Shown piece by piece: positions 55,835-64,000 of a stretch of 64,000 bases of DNA. The translations under genes were made by a program, and so were the position numbers. Source of the DNA: Deinococcus humi (GTDB lineage: Bacteria > Deinococcota > Deinococci > Deinococcales > Deinococcaceae); NCBI RefSeq assembly GCF_014201875.1, contig NZ_JACHFL010000001.1, positions 124,001 to 188,000 of the forward strand. Direction: 5' to 3'. Each line of letters opens with the position of its first letter. Position 1 is the stretch's first letter. The notes below the pieces were generated by a model. The model had not been told where the DNA came from. It was given only the letters and a program-made list of their open reading frames with translations, and did not search any database.

Positions 55835-55876
55835 GGGGTGCTCCGACGGGCAAGGGGGCGGCGGGCCAAAAGAAAA

Positions 55877-55894
55877 CCTCCCGCGTCGGGGAGG
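55877..55894 (-). terminator. terminator of tRNA-Pro
   Basis: CCTCCC and GGGAGG around a six-base loop, followed on the minus strand by TTTTCTTTT. Confidence 0.75.
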
Positions 55895-55907
55895 TCATTT
55901 CTGTGCG

Positions 55908-55984
55908 TGGTCGGGGCGAAAGGATTCGAACCTTCGACCCCGTCGTCCCGAACGACGTGCGCTACCAGGCTGCGCTACGCCCCG
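55908..55984 (-). tRNA. tRNA-Pro (anticodon CGG)
   Basis: Seventy-seven bases with acceptor CGGGGCG/CGCCCCG, D-arm GCGCAGCCTGGTAGCGC, anticodon loop TTCGGGA (CGG), T-loop GGTTCGAATCC and encoded CCA. Confidence 0.96.
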
Positions 55985-56085
55985 CCACGGCTCCTGTCAC
56001 GCTGGGGCCAGAAGGGTGGCCGGACAGCATTTCAAGCGCGTCCGGCAGTTTATCCGCCGCCCTGTGGGGTGTCAAGGCAGGCGGA

Positions 56086-56643
56086 TCACTCCCACTCGCC
56101 CTCCTCTTCTTCCCCGTCCTCGTCAGGCGGCAGGCGCTCGCTCAGTTCGCGGATGGCAGGCCAGATGGCGTCACCAGCGTAGCCCCGGCGCGCCAGAAAA
56201 GCGTAAGCGCTGGCCCTGGGGTCCTTCTTCCGGGCCAGCGCGGGCCAGCGCCGCTCCAGGACTTCCAGCGCCCCGGCACGTTCCTGGTCCGGATCACGGG
56301 CTTCCAGGGTGTCCTGAATCAGTTCCTCGGTCACGCCCCGGCGCTTCAGGGTCTGGCGCACGCGGAACGTGCCCACGCCGCGCCGCGTCCCCTCGATGCG
56401 GGCCACCTGCCCGTCGTCCTGATAGCCCAGTTCCTGTACCCGCTTCAGGACTTCTTCTACCAGTTCGGGGGTGTCACTGCGGCGTTCCAGCTTGACGCGC
56501 AGTTCGGCCTCGGTCAGTGCGCGCCCCCCCAGCGCCCGGAAGGCGTAGGCCAGCAGAGCGTCGCGCCGCTCCTGCGGCGTCTTGGGCCGGACCTCGCGTG
56601 GGGGCTGGTCGCCTTCGGGTGGGCGGGCACGGCGACTTCGCAT
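56086..56643 (-). CDS. recX: RecX regulatory protein
   Basis: A 185-residue RecX, inhibitor of RecA filaments. [20 protein letters not shown] and [16 protein letters not shown] are the first repeat, with two more three-helix repeats to [15 protein letters not shown] basic N-terminus and a strongly acidic end ([14 protein letters not shown]) are notable. ATG follows TAAAAT by six bases. recA is not in the window. Confidence 0.92.
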   Translation of the reverse strand: MRSRRARPPEGDQPPREVRPKTPQERRDALLAYAFRALGGRALTEAELRVKLERRSDTPELVEEVLKRVQELGYQDDGQVARIEGTRRGVGTFRVRQTLKRRGVTEELIQDTLEARDPDQERAGALEVLERRWPALARKKDPRASAYAFLARRGYAGDAIWPAIRELSERLPPDEDGEEEEGEWE

Positions 56644-56659
56644 CCTGATATTTTACGGC

Positions 56660-56688
56660 TTGCCCAGCGCCCCCAAAGCGCGTATAGT
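56660..56688 (+). promoter_or_regulatory. rpsT promoter
   Basis: TTGCCC (56660-56665) and TATAGT (56683-56688) with a 17-base spacer; transcription from about 56695 gives a leader of about 145 bases before rpsT. Confidence 0.7.
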
Positions 56689-56840
56689 CACGAGGTTGTC
56701 TCTATCCAGAGGCGGCCCGGCGCAGGCGGTCCAGCGTGACCGCCGCCCGGCGCGTGCAGCAGGCCCGAAACCTCTGAACGCCACGAGTTCCCTCTTCCCT
56801 GGGAACCGCCCCGCGACGCGGGAGAACAAGGAGAACGAAA

Positions 56841-57128
56841 ATGGCATTACGTCACAAGTCCGCCCAGAAGCGCCACCGCCAGAGCCTCAAGCGCCGCATG
56901 ATCAACCGCAGCCGCAAGAGCACCATCAAGACCTTTACCAAAAAGGCGCTGGCTGCCATCACCAACGGTGAGGACCTGAACGCCGCCCAGAGCAAGGCCG
57001 AGAGCCTGATCGACAAGGCCGCCAAGGGCAGCACCCTGCACAAGAACACCGCCGCGCGCAAGAAGAGCCGTCTGGCAAAGGCCATCAACAAGGCCAAGGC
57101 CGCCCAGGAAGGCGCGCAGCAGAGCTAA
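56841..57128 (+). CDS. rpsT: 30S ribosomal protein S20
   Basis: A 95-residue, highly basic helical protein binding 16S r[38 protein letters not shown] and [18 protein letters not shown] are S20 signatures. AAGGAG lies before the ATG. In other bacteria S20 represses its own translation; the long leader would allow that here. Confidence 0.97.
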   Translation: MALRHKSAQKRHRQSLKRRMINRSRKSTIKTFTKKALAAITNGEDLNAAQSKAESLIDKAAKGSTLHKNTAARKKSRLAKAINKAKAAQEGAQQS

Positions 57129-57144
57129 ACAGCAATCCCCATCA

Positions 57145-57181
57145 GACCGACAGGCCCTTCAACCGGCCTGTCGGTCTTTTT
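57145..57181 (+). terminator. rpsT terminator
   Basis: Perfect 12-bp stem GACCGACAGGCC (57145-57156) with GGCCTGTCGGTC (57165-57176), followed by TTTTT. Confidence 0.92.
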
Positions 57182-57206
57182 CTGTGGCTTGGCAGGCCCG
57201 GCCCCG

Positions 57207-57572
57207 CTACTTGCGAGCTTCCCTGATGTCGATGGTTCCGGTGAATTTCTGCAGATCGATGGTCAGATTGTAGTTGCCGACATCGCCGGTACCCAGCACG
57301 TTCAGCGCCCACTGGCCCTTCGGGCACACCTGCCCGGCGATCTGGCTGCCCTTGGGATCGGTCAGGCGGAAGGTGGCCCGGCCACTCGTGACGGAGCAGG
57401 TGCCGCGCACGCCTATCTCCTGGTTCTGGTCATAGACGCGAAAAGTGTACTTGTTTTCGCCCGTCGCGTTCACCATGTAGGTGGGCGTCAGCGTCACGTA
57501 CCCCACCCTCAGCCCGAAGGTGAAATACAGTGCGGCCAGGGCGAGGAGAAGAACCACGACGAGCAAACGCAT
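57207..57572 (-). CDS. exported hypothetical protein
   Basis: A 121-residue protein with an N-terminal signal or anchor (MRLLVVVLLLALAALYFTF) and a beta-rich domain with one Cys pair (GTCSVTS and GQVCPKG), likely disulfide-bonded. No family recognised. TACACT (57584-57579, complement) stands six bases before the ATG. Confidence 0.72.
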   Translation of the reverse strand: MRLLVVVLLLALAALYFTFGLRVGYVTLTPTYMVNATGENKYTFRVYDQNQEIGVRGTCSVTSGRATFRLTDPKGSQIAGQVCPKGQWALNVLGTGDVGNYNLTIDLQKFTGTIDIREARK

Positions 57573-57646
57573 CGGCCCAGTGTAACGCGTCTCCCGGAGG
57601 CTTTGAAAGGGAGGTCACACTTCGCTGGGGGAAACTGGCGGGGGGG

Positions 57647-59032
57647 CTAGTGCGAAGAATTCAGCCGCCGGATGCCGTGACGGATGGCCTCGGGGGTCAG
57701 GTGCGCGAAGGCCAGCAGCACGGCTGCCTGACCCCCAGTCGCCGAGAGGGGAGCCACGGGCGAGAGGGCCACGCCGCGCCGCGCCGCCACTGCCACCACC
57801 CGCCCTTCCTCCAGGCCGCCGGGCAGACGCACGTACACATGCAGCCCGGCGGCCACCTCCTGAACCTCCCACTTGGGCAGCGCCTCGGCCAGGGCCGTGA
57901 GCATGACCTCCTGCCGGTGGGCCAGCACCTGCCGCGCGCGGCGCAGGTGTCTCCCGTAAGCCCCCGAATCCAGCACGTCGGCCAGCGCCAGGGCATCGAG
58001 GGTGCCGGGCGCGCGGTCCGTCAGCGGGCGGGTGCGGGCAAGGACGCGCAGGACCGGGGGCGGGGCCACCAGGAAGCCGCTGCGGGTGGCAGGGGCCAGG
58101 CTTTTACTGAAGCTGCCCAGCAGGATCACCCGATCCGGGGCCAGGCCCTGCATGACCGGCAGCGGACGGCCCGTGTGGTGCAGGTCGGCGGCGTAGTCGT
58201 CTTCCAGCACAAAAGCATTGCCGCGCCGCACCCAGGCGATCAGTTCGGCGCGGCGGGCGGCCCCCAGGGTCACGCCGGTGGGGTACTGGCAGCCCGGAGT
58301 CAGGTACAGCAGCGTGGCCTGCGCGGGCAGCTTCGCAGGCTGCAGGCCGCCGTCATCCACCGCCACCGGAACCACCGCCGCCCCGGTGGCGGAAAGTGCC
58401 GCCCGCGCACCCGGGTAGGTGGGGTCCTCCACCGCTGCCACCCGTCCCGGCTCCAGAAACACGCGGGCCAGCGCGTCCAGCGCTGATTGCGTGCCGCCGG
58501 TCAACATCACCATCTCGGGTGTGACGCGTGCGCCGCGCGCCGCATTCAGATAGGCCGACAGGGCGCGGCGGGTCTCCAGCGGTCCCAGCGGATCGGAGAC
58601 CTTCCCCTCCTCCGTCCGCCGGCCAAGGCGTCCCGCCTGCCGGGCCAGCGCCGCCGTCCAGGCCGCTTCCGGGTACAGTTCCGGCACTGGCTGGCCTACG
58701 CGGAAATCCACGGCGTAGTCCCCCCCGGCGTCGTCCGCACCGCCCGACAGCGCGCGGGTGGCCCAGGCGCTGAGGGGCAGATCGTCCGTGGGCTGCGCAA
58801 CGGCGGGTGCCGGGGTAGGTACACACACCACCGTTCCGCTGCGGCCCTGCACACGCAGGTAGCCCTCGGCCTCCAGCCCCGCCAGCGCGTCCACCAGCGT
58901 GTTGCGCGAGACACCCAGCGCCCCGGCCAGCCGACGGTGGCCGGGCAGGCGCGTGCCTTCGGGAAGCAGACCACCGGTCACAGCGTCACGCAGGGTGCGG
59001 GCCACGCGGGCGTGCAGCGCCTCGCCGGGCAA
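57647..59032 (-). CDS. MocR/PdxR-type GntR-aminotransferase regulator
   Basis: A 461-residue fusion. A GntR winged HTH ([22 protein letters not shown]) is followed from about residue 90 by a fold-I aminotransferase domain with [36 protein letters not shown] and [14 protein letters not shown] (PLP Lys). Such proteins sense PLP or amino compounds. TTG 59032 is the first permitted start, but family-like sequence ([16 protein letters not shown]) continues upstream into the stop of the preceding gene, so the true start may be further up at a rare codon. Confidence 0.87.
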   Translation of the reverse strand: MPGEALHARVARTLRDAVTGGLLPEGTRLPGHRRLAGALGVSRNTLVDALAGLEAEGYLRVQGRSGTVVCVPTPAPAVAQPTDDLPLSAWATRALSGGADDAGGDYAVDFRVGQPVPELYPEAAWTAALARQAGRLGRRTEEGKVSDPLGPLETRRALSAYLNAARGARVTPEMVMLTGGTQSALDALARVFLEPGRVAAVEDPTYPGARAALSATGAAVVPVAVDDGGLQPAKLPAQATLLYLTPGCQYPTGVTLGAARRAELIAWVRRGNAFVLEDDYAADLHHTGRPLPVMQGLAPDRVILLGSFSKSLAPATRSGFLVAPPPVLRVLARTRPLTDRAPGTLDALALADVLDSGAYGRHLRRARQVLAHRQEVMLTALAEALPKWEVQEVAAGLHVYVRLPGGLEEGRVVAVAARRGVALSPVAPLSATGGQAAVLLAFAHLTPEAIRHGIRRLNSSH

Positions 59033-59082
59033 TGGGGCGGCCAGGGCAAGATCGCTCCAGGCCCCGGACGCGCCGCGCCCGC

Positions 59083-59394
59083 TCAGCGCCCGAACTCCCG
59101 CTCCAGCCAGCGGCGGTCCCCGCCTTCGGCCTCCAGCGCCTGCCCCGCCAGTTCCAGAAAACGGTCCCGCGCGGCCTGCGCCTCGGCCAGGGTCAGGCCG
59201 TGTGCCGCCGGATCGGCCAGCAACTCACGGATCAGCGGGTAGATGGGCTGCTCGGGGTAGACCCTGCCCCGGACGCTCAGTTCCGCGGGCCATCTCAGCA
59301 GGTAATCCAGCGCGTAGGGGCCGGGTTCCAGCACGCAGCCGCCCGGATAGGGAATGCGCCGGGGCGCAGGAAAGGTCACGGCGGGATCGGACAT
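59083..59394 (-). CDS. hypothetical protein, 103 aa
   Basis: A 103-residue soluble protein rich in Pro, Arg and Glu, starting [19 protein letters not shown] and ending WLEREFGR. Not recognised. ATG 59394 is preferred to a longer Pro-rich extension. It reads into the MocR gene about 50 bases downstream, possibly sharing its transcript. Confidence 0.6.
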   Translation of the reverse strand: MSDPAVTFPAPRRIPYPGGCVLEPGPYALDYLLRWPAELSVRGRVYPEQPIYPLIRELLADPAAHGLTLAEAQAARDRFLELAGQALEAEGGDRRWLEREFGR

Positions 59395-59569
59395 GGGCAA
59401 CAGGATGCGCCGCAGGGGGGCAGGGGGGCAAGGGACAGGCTGATCCGCAGACGCCCTCGACTGCTTCGCTCCCCTCTCCCCTCGGTCCGGCGGCGATGCC
59501 ACGTCCACCACCTCCCAGTGACGTATCACACCCCATTGCTCCCGGCCCCCATCCGTTAGCCTGACCCCC

Positions 59570-60754
<1,185 letters not shown>

Positions 60755-60921
60755 TCTCTGTTCCGATGCAATGGGCGGCAAAACGGTGAAAGGCCAAGCA
60801 GGCCGGACAGGAAGAAAGCAGGGTCCCAGGAGAGGGTTCAGCGTTCCAGCGTTTGCCCGAAATGTTAAGGAATGAACCAGCAGCCGTACGCGCAGCCCTT
60901 TTCCCGTATGCTGATCGGCAG

Positions 60922-61593
<672 letters not shown>

Positions 61594-61622
61594 ACCCTCC
61601 GGTCGGCGGGCCACCCTGACCG

Positions 61623-61651
61623 TTGACAAGCTGGGAACGCGCTGTTAATCT
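61623..61651 (+). promoter_or_regulatory. strong tRNA promoter
   Basis: TTGACA (61623-61628), a 17-base spacer, and TAATCT (61646-61651), 32 bases before tRNA-Ala. Near-consensus. Confidence 0.85.
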
Positions 61652-61682
61652 TGCTGAGCCTTGAAAGAGGCGAGCAACAAAG

Positions 61683-61759
<77 letters not shown>

Positions 61760-61764
61760 CCAAA

Positions 61765-61796
61765 AAGCCCCCGCCAGCGCGCGGGGCTGCTTTTTT
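61765..61796 (+). terminator. terminator after tRNA-Ala
   Basis: AGCCCCCGC and GCGGGGCT form an imperfect stem (one bulged C), followed by GC and six Ts. Confidence 0.7.
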
Positions 61797-61812
61797 CCAG
61801 AAGGACCCTGTC

Positions 61813-61889
<77 letters not shown>

Positions 61890-61896
61890 AACGGAG

Positions 61897-61927
61897 AATC
61901 CTGTCCTAGACGGGATTTTCTTTTTTT
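61897..61927 (+). terminator. terminator after the CAT tRNA
   Basis: AATCCTGT pairs with ACGGGATT around CCTAG, followed by TTC and seven Ts. Confidence 0.85.
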
Positions 61928-61929
61928 GG

Positions 61930-62414
61930 TTATGCAGCTTTGAATCTGACGATGCGGTAGGTACCTCCGGATCATCAAGACGGCTGCCCTGAGACTGAAT
62001 ACTCTGATTCTCCGCCCGCCTGTGCTGATGGCGAAGGTGCGCCTGGATCTGGCCGAGCTAAGCTGCTTCGCATAGCAGTTCATAGAGTCGAACCCCCTGG
62101 CTGCTGTTCGGGGAGTAGAGAACAGCGCCACATTGAGTACGATCTTTTCAGCTCGCCGTACTGTACCCGGCACCTGACACTGCGCGGCACTGCGTATAGG
62201 CCTGGGGTGTGCCTCAGAAGCCATATGGAAAACAGAAAAAGCGGCCCAGAGGCCGCCTTGATTTCTTTAATTTAGCCCGGAATACGGAACCTGTCAAGAA
62301 TATGCAGCCGGATCTGGCCCATCTGCTCCAGGACGTTGCCCAGGGCCATCTTGCAAGGTTCAGCAAATAGGAGCGACGCTGTGCCGGATATCCATTCCCA
62401 GATAATCGGCCCTG
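61930..62414. other. decayed non-coding stretch beside the tRNA genes
   Basis: No intact gene. On the minus strand a frame ending KMALGNVLEQMGQIRLHI ... at about 62277 is followed by a hairpin GCGGCC-CAGA-GGCCGC (62241-62256) and five Ts, which looks like the 3' end of a lost gene with its terminator. Base composition is more AT-rich than the flanks. Together with the tRNA-like copy to the right it suggests remnant mobile DNA. Confidence 0.45.
62241..62256 (-). terminator. terminator hairpin in decayed region
   Basis: GCGGCC (62241-62246) and GGCCGC (62251-62256) with a CAGA loop; on the minus strand the stem is followed by TTTTT (62240-62236). Confidence 0.6.
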
Positions 62415-62460
62415 ATCGTTAGCTTCGCGGTTCAAGTCTGAGCATGACGCCCGGAGACCA
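62415..62460 (+). repeat. degenerate copy of tRNA 3' half
   Basis: Bases 62415-62448 match the CAT tRNA at 61851-61884 in 28 of 34 positions, including CGCGGTTCAAGTC (T-arm) in full, and ACCAAA recurs after each. It lacks a folding acceptor stem. It looks like an old att-type duplication or a decayed tRNA. Confidence 0.6.
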
Positions 62461-62499
62461 AAACCAATTATTGAACGGGAGCTTTTCGTTTGCATCCCC

Positions 62500-64000
62500 T
62501 TAGCGCTTCACTCTGCTCAGGGCGGCCTTCAATGCTTTCAGAGCCTCCGCCGGATCACCCGGCGCATAGCGGGCGGCGTGGTAGGCCCGCACCACCTCCT
62601 CCAGGGCGGGCGCCAGATGGGGCCGGAGTTGGGCAGCCCGGGCGGCGTAGTCGCTGGGGGTCTCGCCCGGAGAGCGGGGCAGGCCCAGGCGCACGGTCAG
62701 TTCATGCAGGGCGCGTGACGAGGGATCGCGCGGGCGGGCCTGTTGCCGCAGCCACCACAGGGCGGGCAGCAGCGCCAGCGCGACGAGCAGCGGTAAGACG
62801 GCCAGATAGGGACCTGACCCGACGCCCCCCAGACCCACCCGCGAGAGCAGCGCCTGTTGCTCACTGCCGCTATACCCCACCACCAGGTCGTTCCAGCGAT
62901 TCTGCAGGGCGTCCAGTCGCAGCCCGAAGCGGCTGAGTGGAGTGGGGGCGGCGGCAGCGCTGGCCTGTGGCTGGCTCAACGCGGTCGGCAGCCCCGCGTT
63001 CACCCGTGCGGGGGCCACCACGGCGGTGGGGTCCACTCGCTGCCAACCCTGGCCCTGTATCCAGACCTCGGCCCAGGCGTGGGCGTCCTGCTGGCGCACG
63101 ATCAGGTACCCCCCGTCCGGGTTCTGCTCACCACCCAGGTAGCCGCCGACGATGCGCGCGGGCAGTCCAGCGGCGCGCATTAAAAAGACGAAGGACTGCG
63201 CATAGTGCTCGCAAAAGCCCTGCCTGGTGCCGAAGAGAAAGGCATCGACCCGGTCCTGCGCGGGCAGCAGCGGCGGCGAGAGGGTGTATGAGAAGCCGCC
63301 CCGGCGCAGATAGCTCAGTCCGGCCTCAATCCGCTGCTGCGGAAGAAGACCCCGCCAGCTCGCACCCAGTGCGGCGGAGCGCGGACTCTGTCCCGGCGGA
63401 AGATAGAGATCGTACTGGAGACGCTCTAGGTTCTCGCCGACGCCCACGCGCGACGGGCGGCTGTGCAGGGTCACGCGGCGACGGGCGCTGACGGGTCGGA
63501 AAGAAACGGCCTGAAACGCGGTGGTCAGGACTGCGTCCTGGGGCAGTTCCACTGGGGTATCCAGGGCCAGCAGCCAGGGATTGCCAGACGGCTCCAGGGT
63601 CAGGGTGTACGTCCAGTCGGGAGCCGAGGCGAGTGGCTCGATGCTGGGCGATGGCCCGCCGATCCGCACCTGTTTCCACGACTGGCCGTCGTAAGCCTCG
63701 TACACTGGGCCGCGCCAGTACCGCTCATCAGGTGACGGCAGCTCACCCGTGAAGTCGGCGCGGAAGGCCACCGCACGGTTTTGCGCCAGATTGCTGTACT
63801 CCCCGGCGCGAATCTCCCCTGACAGGCCCGTGCTGGCTCCACCCTGCACAGGTAGTTGCCACAGTGGACGTTCTGGACGAGGGAACAGCATGAACAGCGT
63901 CAGCGCCAGCGGCGCAGCCAGGGCCAGCAAGCCTCCGCTGCGGATCAGGGTGGAGGGCAGGTCCACGTCCTCTGGCCGATCTGTACGCGTCGGAGCCGTC
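62500..64000 (-). CDS. TgpA-like membrane transglutaminase, N-terminus beyond window
   Basis: At least 500 residues; the frame is open to the right edge, so the usual N-terminal membrane domain lies outside. Visible are the last helix of that domain (LALAAPLALTLFMLFPRPE), an extracytoplasmic region, the transglutaminase core with RQGFCEHYAQSFVFLMRAAG (Cys), DAHAWAEVW (His) and VDPTA (Asp), a linker, another helix (LAVLPLLVALALLPALWWL) and a cytoplasmic helical tail (DUF4129-like). GTG 63966 could start a shorter form but would remove the domain's helices. Role is likely envelope protein processing. Confidence 0.88.
   Translation of the reverse strand, partial: TAPTRTDRPEDVDLPSTLIRSGGLLALAAPLALTLFMLFPRPERPLWQLPVQGGASTGLSGEIRAGEYSNLAQNRAVAFRADFTGELPSPDERYWRGPVYEAYDGQSWKQVRIGGPSPSIEPLASAPDWTYTLTLEPSGNPWLLALDTPVELPQDAVLTTAFQAVSFRPVSARRRVTLHSRPSRVGVGENLERLQYDLYLPPGQSPRSAALGASWRGLLPQQRIEAGLSYLRRGGFSYTLSPPLLPAQDRVDAFLFGTRQGFCEHYAQSFVFLMRAAGLPARIVGGYLGGEQNPDGGYLIVRQQDAHAWAEVWIQGQGWQRVDPTAVVAPARVNAGLPTALSQPQASAAAAPTPLSRFGLRLDALQNRWNDLVVGYSGSEQQALLSRVGLGGVGSGPYLAVLPLLVALALLPALWWLRQQARPRDPSSRALHELTVRLGLPRSPGETPSDYAARAAQLRPHLAPALEEVVRAYHAARYAPGDPAEALKALKAALSRVKR

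Overview
The window is a gene-dense, high-GC bacterial chromosome segment that reads as Deinococcus. Three things point there. Housekeeping genes are mixed with families typical of Deinococcus-Thermus (SpoVS-like protein, PQQ-type sugar dehydrogenase, BON/LysM protein, C4 zinc-ribbon coiled-coil protein, OstA/LptA-like proteins). About two dozen genes start 5-9 nt after a TANNNT box with no ribosome binding site, which is the leaderless-mRNA signature of this genus. There is no prophage, intact insertion sequence or CRISPR array. Species assignment is not possible from the sequence alone.

Layout. 1-3950: a tightly overlapping rightward operon of STM4014-, STM4013-, STM4012- and STM4011-like genes (ATP-grasp, alkaline-phosphatase-fold hydrolase, two radical SAM enzymes), an uncharacterised biosynthetic set cut by the left window edge. 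3963-5260: a convergent leftward pair, an LRR/DUF6745-type protein and a 98-aa partner. 5466-12822: zinc-ribbon protein, asparaginase, glmU, folE, thrS (with a structured leader) and tatD. 12947-15685: three consecutive LptC/OstA/LptA-like proteins. 15654-21191: ldh, usp, cca, a GH13 enzyme and an MFS transporter. 21373-26046: an unknown gene and the leftward run TVP38, purM, phosphatase, meaB, ICMT.

26167-28783: a ZTP riboswitch followed by purH and folD, joining ZTP/10-formyl-THF sensing to the genes that consume and make the formyl donor. 28809-34688: a glycosyltransferase, tRNA-Ser, DinB-like and phosphotransferase genes, and hflX, whose conserved N-terminus has no ordinary start codon and which follows a leaderless leader ORF in the same frame. 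34708-45590: sugar dehydrogenase, several metalloproteases, BON-LysM, an aminotransferase, two divergent rhodaneses, a SufT-like gene, a spoVS-like gene, a pentapeptide protein and map. 45739-54213: dppA (after a 5-codon minicistron), an HDAC-like gene, paiB, a nitronate monooxygenase/GNAT pair, an ACT protein, a cytosolic HtrA-like protease with a Trp/Gly/Arg insert, a LuxR gene, and a MerR/aldo-keto reductase pair.

54421-64000: a frameshifted metallophosphoesterase beside an intact one, tRNA-Pro, recX, rpsT, a MocR regulator, an rRNA methyltransferase, a TrmB regulator, tRNA-Ala and a CAT-anticodon tRNA, a decayed 610-bp stretch with a degenerate copy of the tRNA 3' half, and a transglutaminase cut by the right edge.

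Strongest leads: the STM4011-4014 operon, the thrS attenuator whose hairpin loop shows a GGU (Thr anticodon) sequence, the hflX start, and the ZTP switch.
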